A stretch of 64,000 nucleotides of DNA, taken from assembly GCF_044761985.1 (NCBI RefSeq), contig NZ_JBIWDK010000008.1:124001-188000 (forward strand), read 5' to 3'. A model generated the notes under the pieces. It made no database searches and was not told where the DNA came from. It saw only the letters and a list, made by a program, of their open reading frames with translations. The position numbers and the translations under genes are program-made. This document shows positions 23,613 to 32,264 of this stretch, one piece after another. Origin of the DNA: Peribacillus sp044761985. GTDB lineage: Bacteria > Bacillota > Bacilli > Bacillales > DSM-1321. How positions within the stretch are numbered: position 1 is the first letter of the stretch; every line of letters begins with the position of its first letter.

Positions 23613-24905
23613 ATGAAACAGCAAGATTTACACGAGATTTATAAATATATTACGGACAATATTTCAGCAGGGATACACGCCGTGGATGCTCAGGGGAAAA
23701 CCGTGATCTATAATGCGAAAATGCGGGAGCTAAAAGGGATTCATTCGCTTGAGGAAGATCAATTCGAGCAAGAAATGATCGCTAAAATTAATGATAGCCA
23801 TCTTTATCAGGTCCTGAAAACATGCGAGCCGATCAAAAACTACAAAATGAATTTCTGGAATCGTGTCGGTCAGGAAATTGTGACGATTTCCGATATCCTG
23901 CCGATTAAGAAAGACGGTGAATTGCTTGGGGCCGTCGAGATATCGAAGGATATTACCGAGAGGGAGTTAATGGCCTATCAACCGTTGCGGCGGTATGGCC
24001 AACCCCTCACATTCGATATCATTACGGCTGTTTCCCCACTTATGGCGGGGGTGATCGAACGGGCCAAGATGGCTGCCAAAACGAGGATGCCTGTTTTGCT
24101 TTATGGGGAGTCGGGGACGGGAAAGGATATGATCGCAGAAGGGATCCATCATGATTTAAACCCTGAAAATGATCATTTCATTACACTGATTTGCCGGAAT
24201 GACGAACAAGCATTGATTGACCAGCTGAAGCAGCAAATCGATAAAAATGAACAAGTCACGATTTTTTGCGAGCGTGTGGAATACCTTTCCCTTGAAGGCC
24301 AGGAAAGGATCCTGAATCTGTTCAAGGAACATCTGGAGAGTCACGTTTTTATAGCAAGCGTCGGAAAAGACCCAATTGATTTGATCGAGAAAGGGCAGCT
24401 TTCCAAGGATTTATATTACTTCTTTGCATCGGTTTGCATAAATGTCCCCGCATTAAGTGATCGAAAAGAAGATATTAAGCCATTTATATCGGACTACTTT
24501 AAGCGCTATCGCAACAATACCGGAAGCCGGATCCAAGGGCTTTCAGCTAAAGTGGAACAGATCTTTCTCGATTATGATTGGCCAGGAAATTTAAAAGAGC
24601 TAGAAGTATTGCTGGATGATATAACCAGTACGATGACGAATGAAACATCCATTGATTTTGATATGCTGCCGATATATTTCAGGTGGAAGATCCAAAGCGA
24701 GGAGCTTTCCGATACGACGGGGAACATGTTTGTAGCGGAAAATGAAAAAGATATTCGTCCATTAAGCGTATTCATGAACGAAGTCGAAGAGTACTATATC
24801 CAAAATGCCTTGAAAATGTTCGATGGCAACGTTTCGCAAACGGCAAAAGCACTTGGCCTTCGGAGGCAAAGCCTGCAATACCGCCTCAAAAAATTCAATG
24901 AGTAA
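23613..24905 (+). CDS. RocR-like PAS/AAA+/Fis regulator with degenerate AAA+ domain
   Basis: A 430-residue regulator with an N-terminal PAS domain (about 8-115), a central AAA+ module (about 135-350) and a C-terminal Fis-type helix-turn-helix (NVSQTAKALGLRRQSLQYRLKKF). Walker A (GESGTGKD, 165-172) is intact, but the GAFTGA loop that contacts sigma-54 is missing altogether and the Walker B segment reads VTIFCERVE instead of ending in DE. It should therefore not work as a classical sigma-54 activator. ATG 23613 follows AAAAGGGGTG. Divergent from rocA and next to proline dehydrogenase, it most likely controls proline/arginine catabolism, probably with the sigma-A enzyme. Confidence 0.85.
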   Translation: MKQQDLHEIYKYITDNISAGIHAVDAQGKTVIYNAKMRELKGIHSLEEDQFEQEMIAKINDSHLYQVLKTCEPIKNYKMNFWNRVGQEIVTISDILPIKKDGELLGAVEISKDITERELMAYQPLRRYGQPLTFDIITAVSPLMAGVIERAKMAAKTRMPVLLYGESGTGKDMIAEGIHHDLNPENDHFITLICRNDEQALIDQLKQQIDKNEQVTIFCERVEYLSLEGQERILNLFKEHLESHVFIASVGKDPIDLIEKGQLSKDLYYFFASVCINVPALSDRKEDIKPFISDYFKRYRNNTGSRIQGLSAKVEQIFLDYDWPGNLKELEVLLDDITSTMTNETSIDFDMLPIYFRWKIQSEELSDTTGNMFVAENEKDIRPLSVFMNEVEEYYIQNALKMFDGNVSQTAKALGLRRQSLQYRLKKFNE

Positions 24906-24908
24906 CAG

Positions 24909-24939
24909 GAAAACCCGAATGATGGTCATTCGGGTTTTC
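24909..24939 (+). terminator. Terminator of the RocR-like gene
   Basis: A 14-bp perfect stem GAAAACCCGAATGA / TCATTCGGGTTTTC with a 3-base loop, directly after the stop codon. Confidence 0.85.
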
Positions 24940-24943
24940 TGTA

Positions 24944-24977
24944 TAAAAAAATGACTCCCGAAAACGACGGGAATCAT
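24944..24977 (-). terminator. Terminator of proline dehydrogenase gene
   Basis: Arms ATGACTCCCG / CGGGAATCAT; on the minus strand the hairpin is followed by a run of seven T (AAAAAAA at 24945-24951 on the plus strand). Confidence 0.8.
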
Positions 24978-24987
24978 CCAGTTTGCC

Positions 24988-25980
24988 TTATCGTGTTTTT
25001 TGCTTAACTGCACGTCTTTTTGAAAGTCGGCCCAGTATAAATGCTCCGGTCGCTACGCTGATTCCGATATTTGTTTTCTTGTTGAAGACTTGCTTTGTGA
25101 CCAATGTCAGGTTTTGAGGTCTTTCGGCCAATCGTCTCATGAAGTATCCATACCAATCGGCGCCAAATGGGACATATGTACAGAAATTATATCCTTCTTT
25201 TGCAAGCTCTAGCTGTAATTCTTTACGGAAGCCATAAAGCATTTGGAATTCGAATTTTTCTTTAGGGATATTATTTTGGATGACGAACTTCTTAACATGG
25301 TTGATGACACGATGATCATGTGTCGCAATCGATGTAAATTTTCCGTGCAATAAGTGGTATTCAATCAGGTCGATATAGTGTTTATCGATTTCCTCTTTAC
25401 TTTGATACGCAATCGTTTCAGGTTCTTTGTAGGCTCCTTTTACAATTCGTAAACGGTAATCCTTGAATCGCTCGATATTCTCCATCGATTCGTGGAAGTA
25501 AGCCTGAATGACGGTCCCTACGTTACCAAAGTGTTCTTGGACCGTTTCCATCAAATCGAATGAGGGATGTAAGCGTTCATAATTTTCCATATCGAAATTG
25601 ATGAAAATATTATATTCCTTCGCTTTTTCAGCGATTTCTAATAAATTCTGAAGACAAAAATCATAATCAATATCTAAACCAAGCTGTGATGGTTTGAGGG
25701 ATATATGTGCATCTGCCTGGTTTTCATGAATGGCTTCGATTACCTTGATGATTTGTTCCTTTGCTGCCGTCGCTTCGCTTTTTTCGAATACAAATTCACC
25801 AAGGTTATCTACTGTACAGGAAATACCTTGTTGATTTAAATGTTTGATGGTATGGATCGTTTCTTCAATGTTCGTCCCTGCGACCACACTTTGTGCCCCA
25901 AGCTTTAACCCATACCGTTGTGCAGCGCTGTTCAAGGTTTTATTTTCTGACAGATGAATAAAAAAATCACGTAAAATCAT
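24988..25980 (-). CDS. putB: Proline dehydrogenase
   Basis: A 330-residue monofunctional FAD-dependent proline dehydrogenase. Typical segments of the TIM barrel are SLKPSQLGLDID, FINFDMENYE, RIVKGAYKEPE, IATHDHRVI, FEFQMLYGFR and the C-terminal YVPFGADWYGYFMRRLAERPQN, whose RR..E motif binds the proline carboxylate. It oxidises proline to pyrroline-5-carboxylate, which rocA product oxidises to glutamate. AGGGGG lies 8 bases before ATG 25980. In this genome it is convergent to the RocR-like gene rather than in an operon with rocA. Confidence 0.93.
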   Translation of the reverse strand: MILRDFFIHLSENKTLNSAAQRYGLKLGAQSVVAGTNIEETIHTIKHLNQQGISCTVDNLGEFVFEKSEATAAKEQIIKVIEAIHENQADAHISLKPSQLGLDIDYDFCLQNLLEIAEKAKEYNIFINFDMENYERLHPSFDLMETVQEHFGNVGTVIQAYFHESMENIERFKDYRLRIVKGAYKEPETIAYQSKEEIDKHYIDLIEYHLLHGKFTSIATHDHRVINHVKKFVIQNNIPKEKFEFQMLYGFRKELQLELAKEGYNFCTYVPFGADWYGYFMRRLAERPQNLTLVTKQVFNKKTNIGISVATGAFILGRLSKRRAVKQKTR

Positions 25981-26226
25981 GTGATTGCCCCCTAAATTAT
26001 GAAATTATTTGAAGATTATAATATTTTTTCAAGAAAATCAAATCGTTTTTTTTTCTTTTTCTGTGAAACTTTGAAAATAAGCTTTGGTAATAAAGGGTTT
26101 CTAAGGAAAAATAAATATTTTCCATGTATTCAAAATATAAACATTCTTATTTTCTGTCTTTTCAAAAAACTATTTATGAATTATGATGTGTATTAATTTC
26201 ATGTTTGTAAAATATAGGGGGTAGCG

Positions 26227-27207
26227 ATGGAGAATTATAACGTACAAATTCAAACAATCGACACGCATACGATGGGGGAAGCTACACGAATTGTCATCGA
26301 TGGATTCCCTGAAATCATGGGGGAAACCATGATGGATAAAAAGAATTATGTGCGAGATCATTTTGATGATTTCCGTAAGTTGCTGATGAATGAGCCGCGT
26401 GGACACAAAGATATGTTCGGAGCCATTCTAACAAAACCGACACATCCCAAGGCGGATATAGGCGTCATCTTCATGGACAGCGGATCTTACTTGAACATGT
26501 GTGGCCACGGAACGATTGGGACTGTAACCATGTGTCTAACGAAAGCGCTCATACCTAAAAAAGATAGAGTGTTCATTGATACGCCTGCAGGTTTGATAGA
26601 GTGCTTGATTACGTATAAAGATAACGTTGTCGAAAGCGTGTCATTCCAAAACGTTTCGTCATTCGTTCTCTACAAGGAAACCCCTGTTCACCTGTCAGAT
26701 AATCGACACGTAAACGTGGATGTGGCATTTGGGGGAAGTTTTTTTGGAATAGTGAATGCTCAAGATTTAGGAATAGAGATCTCACTGGAAAATAAAAACG
26801 AAATGATACATAAGGCTTTGGAAATTCGCGATAAATTGAACAGTCAGTTATCCATCGAACATCCGTTGAAGCCGGAAATCAATACGGTTGATTTAATAGA
26901 AATCAGCGAAAAGGTAGGGCCTAACCATTATCGGAATGTTGTCATATTCGGTGATGGGCAAATTGACCGATCACCTTGTGGGACAGGAACTTGTGCGAAA
27001 ATGGCAACCTTGGGCCTGGAAGCGGGCGAATCAATCATTCAGGAAAGCATTATCGGATCGAAGTTCAAAGGGACGGTAGTGAAGCATACAGAAGTAGCGG
27101 GGATTGAAGCCGTGACCCCCGAGATTACAGGATCAGCATGGATTACTGGGGAACACCTTTTTGTATTACAGAACCATGATGTGTATGAAACAGGATTCTC
27201 TATTTAA
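26227..27207 (+). CDS. Proline racemase / hydroxyproline epimerase family protein
   Basis: A 326-residue member of the proline racemase family. Both catalytic cysteines are present, in NMCGHGTIG and DRSPCGTGTCAK, which indicates a racemase or 4-hydroxyproline 2-epimerase rather than a trans-3-hydroxyproline dehydratase, where the first Cys is replaced. It would convert D-proline or hydroxyproline epimers. AGGGGG precedes the ATG. Location beside proline dehydrogenase and rocA supports a role in feeding proline isomers into glutamate formation. The adjacent BrnQ-type carrier 33 bases downstream may import the substrate. Confidence 0.88.
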   Translation: MENYNVQIQTIDTHTMGEATRIVIDGFPEIMGETMMDKKNYVRDHFDDFRKLLMNEPRGHKDMFGAILTKPTHPKADIGVIFMDSGSYLNMCGHGTIGTVTMCLTKALIPKKDRVFIDTPAGLIECLITYKDNVVESVSFQNVSSFVLYKETPVHLSDNRHVNVDVAFGGSFFGIVNAQDLGIEISLENKNEMIHKALEIRDKLNSQLSIEHPLKPEINTVDLIEISEKVGPNHYRNVVIFGDGQIDRSPCGTGTCAKMATLGLEAGESIIQESIIGSKFKGTVVKHTEVAGIEAVTPEITGSAWITGEHLFVLQNHDVYETGFSI

Positions 27208-27240
27208 TTTTATTACAATAACATAATTGGAGGCGCTTCC

Positions 27241-28599
27241 ATGAAATCGGTATCAAACTATCAGATTATTATCATTGGGTTCATGCTTTTCGCTATGTTT
27301 TTAGGTGCTGGGAATGTCATCTTCGCCCCGGTTCTTGGTCAAGAAGCCGGTACGAACACCGTCATTGCGATGGGTGGATTTCTCATCACGGGTGTTGGTT
27401 TGGTCATTCTCGCAATCATTGCTTTAACGAAAGGGGGCGGGACCGTCGAAAAATTGGCGAGCCGGGTGCATCCCAAGTTCGCTCTAGTATTTAGTGTCCT
27501 TCTGTTTCTAGCGTTAGGGCCCTTATATGTCATTCCCCGAACAACGAGTGTCGTGTATGAAATCGGCATTCGCCAGTTGATTCCTCAATCTACTATGCAC
27601 GTATTTTTCTTACTGGGTTTCTCTATCATCTTCATTGGACTAACCATCTATTTATCCTGGGAAACTTCCAAATTCGTGGATCGACTCGGTAAAATGATCA
27701 CACCCGTCTTTGGGGTCCTGCTTGTGATTTTGGTTGGTAAATCCATCTTCACGCCCATGGGTTCTATTCATGCCCCTGTAACAGGTGCTGGGTATGAAAC
27801 GTCAACCGCTGCCTTTTTAAAAGGCTTTACGCAAGGCTATTTCACGATGGACGTTTTAGCGGCATTTGTATTTGGCGGCATCTTCATCAAATCAGTCGAT
27901 GCTTTAGGGGTGAAGTCAGCTAAGGAAGTTTCCTCGGTCTTCATTAAAGCGGGGGTCGTCACGTTGATAGGCCTGATTTTATTGCAGGTTTCCATGGCTT
28001 GGATCGGTGCGTCCAGTGTCGATGCCATCGGGTATAAACAAAATGGCGGTGAACTGATTGCATTGGCGTCTAAGTCTTTGTTTGGGCAAGTGGGCCTGTA
28101 CTTAATCGGTGTGGTCATTTTCCTGACAGGCATTACGACCAATGTTGCTTGTCTTGCGGCCGTGGCGGAATATTTTGAACGGATCATTCCATCGATTTCC
28201 TACAAAAAATGGTTGATTCTGATTTCTGCCGTGAGCTTGGTCATCACGAACTTTGGCTTGAATACGATTCTTAACATGGCATCCCCGGTCTTAATGTTGC
28301 TATATCCGATTGCTATCGCATTAATTGCTTTAGTTTTCTTAGACAAACTATTTGGCGGAGCTCAATCGGTTTATATCGGAACCATCGTGGGCGTAACATT
28401 TGTCGCCATTTTGGATGCACTAAAAGATGCGAATCTAGCTACCTCAACCATTAATGACATCTTCTCTTTCATTCCATTTTTCACGAATGGCGCAGGCTGG
28501 ATCATTACCGGCATCATCGGCTTTATCGTGGGTATGTTCTTTAAAAATAAGTCTCAAAAGAATAGTGACTTAGAGATGGAATACAACTCGACACTATGA
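27241..28599 (+). CDS. brnQ: BrnQ-type branched-chain amino acid:cation symporter
   Basis: A 452-residue integral membrane protein with about twelve helices, of the LIVCS family. The N-terminal FAMFLGAGNVIFAPVLGQEAG motif is characteristic. Family members import leucine, isoleucine and valine with Na+ or H+, and some import proline. The gene follows the proline racemase gene by 33 bases with GGAGGC in between and ends at a terminator, so the two probably form one operon. Given that partner, transport of proline or hydroxyproline is worth considering; that is inference. Confidence 0.88.
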   Translation: MKSVSNYQIIIIGFMLFAMFLGAGNVIFAPVLGQEAGTNTVIAMGGFLITGVGLVILAIIALTKGGGTVEKLASRVHPKFALVFSVLLFLALGPLYVIPRTTSVVYEIGIRQLIPQSTMHVFFLLGFSIIFIGLTIYLSWETSKFVDRLGKMITPVFGVLLVILVGKSIFTPMGSIHAPVTGAGYETSTAAFLKGFTQGYFTMDVLAAFVFGGIFIKSVDALGVKSAKEVSSVFIKAGVVTLIGLILLQVSMAWIGASSVDAIGYKQNGGELIALASKSLFGQVGLYLIGVVIFLTGITTNVACLAAVAEYFERIIPSISYKKWLILISAVSLVITNFGLNTILNMASPVLMLLYPIAIALIALVFLDKLFGGAQSVYIGTIVGVTFVAILDALKDANLATSTINDIFSFIPFFTNGAGWIITGIIGFIVGMFFKNKSQKNSDLEMEYNSTL

Positions 28600-28624
28600 A
28601 AGTGAGCCTTGTGAAATGAGACCG

Positions 28625-28670
28625 AAACCTCTACTCTTGCCAATCGATTGGTGGCCAGGGTAGAGGTTTT
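28625..28670 (+). terminator. Terminator of the racemase-brnQ operon
   Basis: Hairpin AAACCTCTAC (28625-28634) / GTAGAGGTTT (28660-28669) with further GCCA/TGGC pairing inside and a T-rich end. Confidence 0.8.
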
Positions 28671-28790
28671 CCAATTATTCGAAAGTTGTTAAGCCTATGG
28701 AATATCATAAAAAAATATAATGAACGTATGAATGGCTACAGAAAAGGATTAGCCAGTAAAGCAGTTTCGTTCATCCTTTTTTCTAAAACT

Positions 28791-28818
28791 AAAAAAATCA
28801 GCCGACTTCCGTCGGAGT
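28791..28818 (-). terminator. Weak terminator of the ketopantoate reductase-like gene
   Basis: Stem CCGAC / GTCGG with a 4-base loop; on the minus strand a run of seven T follows after four bases. Confidence 0.45.
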
Positions 28819-28824
28819 CCACCA

Positions 28825-29751
28825 TCACTGAACGGAATATTGCCTTTCCATCGATTTGATCTTATCATACAGTTCTTGATTGATAGGAGTGGGCATTTGA
28901 TACTTTCTTCCCAGTTCAATAACCGTTCCAGCAAATAATTCGACTTCACTGATTCGTTGCGCCTCTACATCTTGAGCCATGGAGGGTTTGCCATTTGGAC
29001 TTAATGTCCCTAATACTTTCAGCCAATACCCCAGATCCTTTTCCGTTAAATGGACACCTTCTTTTTCCGACAAAGCAATTACTTCTCTCATGGCTGCAAT
29101 CATCATGTCTCTGGCTTTTCCTTCTCGCTGAATTTCGCCATAATTACTTTGATAGATAGCAACCGTTTGATTGACCCCTACATTCAGCATGAATTTCCCC
29201 CATTGTCTTCTATACATATCCGTATCCACCTCAAAAGGCACATCCATCTGTTCAAAGAATTCTGCCAGCTTTTTTGCTTGTGGTGAAATGACACCAGGTT
29301 CCCTTGAACCAAAGCAGAGCATACCCATATGTTCGTAGGTTAGTTCATTGCCGACCTTTACTGCATCCATGCCTTGTGCCACGCAATACAATACTTTATC
29401 CATTCCGTACGTTTTACCAATAATGGTTTCACTTGTAATGCCATTCAGTAGGGAAAGAATGATGGTATTTTCCCCGACATGGTTCTTTACCGATTCGATG
29501 GCATTTTCCAACCCATTATATTTAACGGAGATGATCAACAAATCGGCCGGACCGCAGTCTTCTTCAGGTGTGACGTAGTGAAAATTGCACGGCTCTCCAT
29601 TGCTATAAAGCTTATCGTTTTCATATCGCATCATGCGATCGGAATCCGCTATGATCCGTAAATCCTCTGGTTTCATCTTCTTGGATAAATGATGTCCAAA
29701 CAAAACGCCTAATGCGCCCAGTCCAATAATCGAAACTTTTTTAATCGTCAT
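28825..29751 (-). CDS. 2-dehydropantoate 2-reductase (ketopantoate reductase) family protein
   Basis: A 308-residue NADPH-dependent reductase of the PanE/ApbA family. The N-terminal Rossmann motif is GLGALGVLFGHHL (about 10-22), followed by LLIISVKYNGLENAI, the GITSE loop and the catalytic Lys in RQWGKFMLNVGVNQTVAI; Ser/Asn residues of the C-terminal domain (KPSMAQDVEAQRISEVELFAG) complete the site. The family makes pantoate for coenzyme A, but many genomes have paralogues with other 2-keto acid substrates. There are no other pantothenate genes nearby, so I leave the symbol blank. Confidence 0.85.
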   Translation of the reverse strand: MTIKKVSIIGLGALGVLFGHHLSKKMKPEDLRIIADSDRMMRYENDKLYSNGEPCNFHYVTPEEDCGPADLLIISVKYNGLENAIESVKNHVGENTIILSLLNGITSETIIGKTYGMDKVLYCVAQGMDAVKVGNELTYEHMGMLCFGSREPGVISPQAKKLAEFFEQMDVPFEVDTDMYRRQWGKFMLNVGVNQTVAIYQSNYGEIQREGKARDMMIAAMREVIALSEKEGVHLTEKDLGYWLKVLGTLSPNGKPSMAQDVEAQRISEVELFAGTVIELGRKYQMPTPINQELYDKIKSMERQYSVQ

Positions 29752-29878
29752 TTTTCCTCTACCTCCTGTACATGTCCCATTAGCATTCTAACATAATTTA
29801 TTGAATTTTCTAATAGTTTTACTTACGATAACAGTAGCCTATCGAAGGCAAAGAGAAAGAGAAGAAGGGGATGGAATA

Positions 29879-30415
29879 ATGAGCAAAATTAACATGATCA
29901 AATTTGAGAATGAGTACCATGATTTAGTTTCCCTTTTGACAAATAATACGTGGCCCTATCACTCGGATCCACAACCTTCTGGCGAACAAATTGTCGAAGC
30001 GTACCATAAGGGGTGGTATCAAGAAGATAAGGAAACTATCTGGATAGAAAAAGACAATGAAAAAATCGGATTGATTATGCTGCATGATATAACCGACACC
30101 ATCCCTTCCTTCGACATTCGTTTAGACAAAAGTGTTAGAGGAAAAGGGATTGGAACGCTAGCTGTTAACTGGATCGTAGACTATCTTTTTGGTTTGCCAG
30201 ATCGGAAGATTAGGATAGAAGCCTATACGCGTAGTGACAACCTAGCTATGAGAAAAACATGTAACAAATGCGGATTTGTTAAAGAAGGATATCTACGGGA
30301 TGCTTGGGAAAATAACGATGGGAGTATATCGGACTCGGTTTGCTATGCATTCATTAGAAGGGATTGGGAGAAGAAAGAAATAACGCCGATACAACTAAAT
30401 GAATGGCCTTTCTAA
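29879..30415 (+). CDS. GNAT family N-acetyltransferase
   Basis: A 178-residue GNAT enzyme. The acetyl-CoA binding loop is seen in RLDKSVRGKGIGTLAVNWIVDY (about 85-106), with the family's RIEAYTRSDNLAMRKTCNKCGFVKEGYLRDA downstream (about 120-150), the pattern of RimJ/RimL-type acetyltransferases. Substrate unknown. ATG 29879 follows AGAAGGGGATGG; the longer frame starting at 29801 has no binding site. Monocistronic, with a terminator downstream. Confidence 0.85.
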   Translation: MSKINMIKFENEYHDLVSLLTNNTWPYHSDPQPSGEQIVEAYHKGWYQEDKETIWIEKDNEKIGLIMLHDITDTIPSFDIRLDKSVRGKGIGTLAVNWIVDYLFGLPDRKIRIEAYTRSDNLAMRKTCNKCGFVKEGYLRDAWENNDGSISDSVCYAFIRRDWEKKEITPIQLNEWPF

Positions 30416-30466
30416 ATATCTTCATAGTTATGTTGTTGAACGTTTAGTGGAAATAGGAAACATCTT

Positions 30467-30495
30467 AAAGGACCAAAGGGGGTCCTTTTCTTTTT
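30467..30495 (+). terminator. Terminator of the GNAT gene
   Basis: Perfect stem AAAGGACC / GGTCCTTT with a 6-base loop, followed by TCTTTTT. Confidence 0.8.
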
Positions 30496-30644
30496 GGAAA
30501 GGATTAATAGAAGGGGAGTCTTACTAAAAGAAATGAAATGAGACCACCCCATATTCACGAAAGAAATGATTTCTTTGGTTCATCTTGGCTTAGGGTCGAT
30601 TTTTCTCTTGGAAATCCACTCCAGATATAGAAATATTCAATTGA

Positions 30645-30661
30645 TGTTATAAAATGTAACA
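30645..30661. promoter_or_regulatory. TnrA/GlnR box upstream of the guanidine operon
   Basis: TGTTATAAAATGTAACA fits TGTNA-N7-TNACA; its reverse complement matches every defined position of the TnrA/GlnR consensus TGTNANATTTTNTNACA. Its centre (30653) lies about 51 bases before the expected transcription start, the position from which TnrA activates transcription under nitrogen limitation. Confidence 0.75.
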
Positions 30662-30668
30662 TCACGTG

Positions 30669-30697
30669 TTGACTTTTCATAACATTCTGACTATAAT
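30669..30697 (+). promoter_or_regulatory. Sigma-A promoter of the guanidine operon
   Basis: TTGACT (30669-30674), 17-base spacer, TATAAT (30692-30697). It starts the leader that contains the guanidine-I riboswitch. Confidence 0.85.
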
Positions 30698-30735
30698 TGG
30701 GTTATTATAACAGAGCACAACATCATAAAATATCT

Positions 30736-30836
30736 TTCTAGGGTTCCGTTCAATCTATATTGAAGTCTGGACCGAGAGAAAGAGTATAGCAAATCATACT
30801 GCTATATACACGGAGGGATAAAAGCCCGGGAGAACT
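30736..30836 (+). ncRNA. Guanidine-I riboswitch (ykkC class) aptamer
   Basis: The leader has the conserved guanidine-I elements in order: CTAGGGTTCCG near 30739, GTCTGGACCGAGAGA near 30766, ACACGGAGGGATAAAAGCCC near 30808 and CGGGAGA at its end. The 3' part overlaps the 5' arm of the following terminator, so guanidine binding would prevent termination and switch the operon on. All downstream genes are for guanidine uptake and breakdown, which agrees with the ligand. Confidence 0.95.
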
Positions 30837-30869
30837 TAGTATAGTTCACCCGGGCTTTTATCTTTTTTT
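30817..30869 (+). terminator. Riboswitch-controlled terminator
   Basis: A perfect 14-bp stem GATAAAAGCCCGGG / CCCGGGCTTTTATC followed by seven T. The 5' arm is shared with the conserved 3' end of the aptamer, making two exclusive structures. Confidence 0.93.
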
Positions 30870-30892
30870 ATAGCCATTGATGAAAGGGGTAG

Positions 30893-32230
30893 ATGCTTAT
30901 CAGCAACGTACAATTTAAGAGAAGTTTGAAGACATCACAAATTGTTGTTATGGGGCTAGCATGGATGACACCGATGATTTATTTTACGGTATATGGTGTG
31001 GTATTTGAAACAGCCGATGGCTTAATGACCCCCGCTTATATCGTGGCGTTTCTTGCCATTGTGTTTACTGCGTATAGTTACAGTCGAATGGTTAAAGTGT
31101 ATCCGACCGGAGGTTCTGCGTACACCTATACGAGTAAAGCGATTCACCCAAAGGCTGGGTTTTTGGTCGGGTGGGCGTTATTGATCGATTACCTATTTTC
31201 TCCGATTATCGCCATTTTAACATTTGGGATTTTTATGCACGCTGAGTTTCCAAGCATCCCAATATTCGTTTGGATTATCCTGATGAACATTGTGCTAGCG
31301 GTTGTGAATATTATCGGAATTGGATCGGCAGCACGCATTAGTGGCTTTTCAGTGTTGGTCCAGATCGGGTTTATCCTCATCTTCTGTTTATTGACAGCTA
31401 AAGACATTGTCCTTAATCAAGGTGCCAGTGCTTTATTCACCTTAGAACCATTGCTGGTTGGTGAGGGTTCAGTTGTATCAGTTTTTTCCGGTGCGTCACT
31501 GATTTGTTTCTGCTTCTTAGGTTTTGATGCGGTTACAACAATGGCAGAAGAAACAATTGATTCGAAAAAGACGATTCCACGAGCCATCTTTTATATTATT
31601 TTCATCGCAATCACTTTGTACGCGATGATCTCGTTTTTAACAGCTATTGCATTCCCGGCATTCAGCTTTGCAGATCCAGACAATGCGGCGTATAGCTTGA
31701 TTCAAATGGTCGGCGGCAATTTGTTTAGTACCCTCTTCATCATGGTGCTGATTATTGCGACATTCACACAAGGCTTGTCTTCAATGACCAGTGTAACACG
31801 TTTTCTCTATGCATTAGGGGAAGCATCCGTTTTACCGAAAAAGGTATTTACTTCATTACATCCAAAACTACGTACACCCATTCTTAACATTTTGTTTGTA
31901 TCAACAATCTCCTTATCAGCCATTTTCATCAACCTTGATACGGCGGTATTGTTCGTCAGCTTTGGCGCTTTGACCGGTTTTATCTTTGTTAATTTAAGCG
32001 TTATTTCCCACTACTATATCAAGGAGCAGAATCGAGGGTTCAAAGCCACCTTCTTCTATCTGGTTTTCCCAAGCATTGGGGTGTTGTTCATCGGATGGTT
32101 ATGGACGCTACTCGATCCTCATACTTTATGGATTGGGGGAGCATGGGTTGCCTTTGGATTTGTCTACTTATTTTTGAAAAATAGAATCACGGCACCGAGT
32201 TTAAGGAATTTAGATAAAAAGTTGGTTTAA
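30893..32230 (+). CDS. APC family permease, probable guanidine importer
   Basis: A 445-residue amino acid/polyamine/organocation permease with about twelve helices and the family motif KTSQIVVMGLAWMTPMIYF at the N-terminus, followed by YPTGGSAYTYTSKAIHPKAGFLVGWALLIDY. It is the first gene behind the guanidine riboswitch and directly precedes guanidine-degrading enzymes, so import of guanidine or a guanidine-containing compound is the likely role. GAAAGGGG precedes ATG 30893 with a short spacing of about 3-4 bases. Confidence 0.88.
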   Translation: MLISNVQFKRSLKTSQIVVMGLAWMTPMIYFTVYGVVFETADGLMTPAYIVAFLAIVFTAYSYSRMVKVYPTGGSAYTYTSKAIHPKAGFLVGWALLIDYLFSPIIAILTFGIFMHAEFPSIPIFVWIILMNIVLAVVNIIGIGSAARISGFSVLVQIGFILIFCLLTAKDIVLNQGASALFTLEPLLVGEGSVVSVFSGASLICFCFLGFDAVTTMAEETIDSKKTIPRAIFYIIFIAITLYAMISFLTAIAFPAFSFADPDNAAYSLIQMVGGNLFSTLFIMVLIIATFTQGLSSMTSVTRFLYALGEASVLPKKVFTSLHPKLRTPILNILFVSTISLSAIFINLDTAVLFVSFGALTGFIFVNLSVISHYYIKEQNRGFKATFFYLVFPSIGVLFIGWLWTLLDPHTLWIGGAWVAFGFVYLFLKNRITAPSLRNLDKKLV

Positions 32231-32264
32231 AAATCAGAATATTCAATCTATAGGAGGCGGTTAT

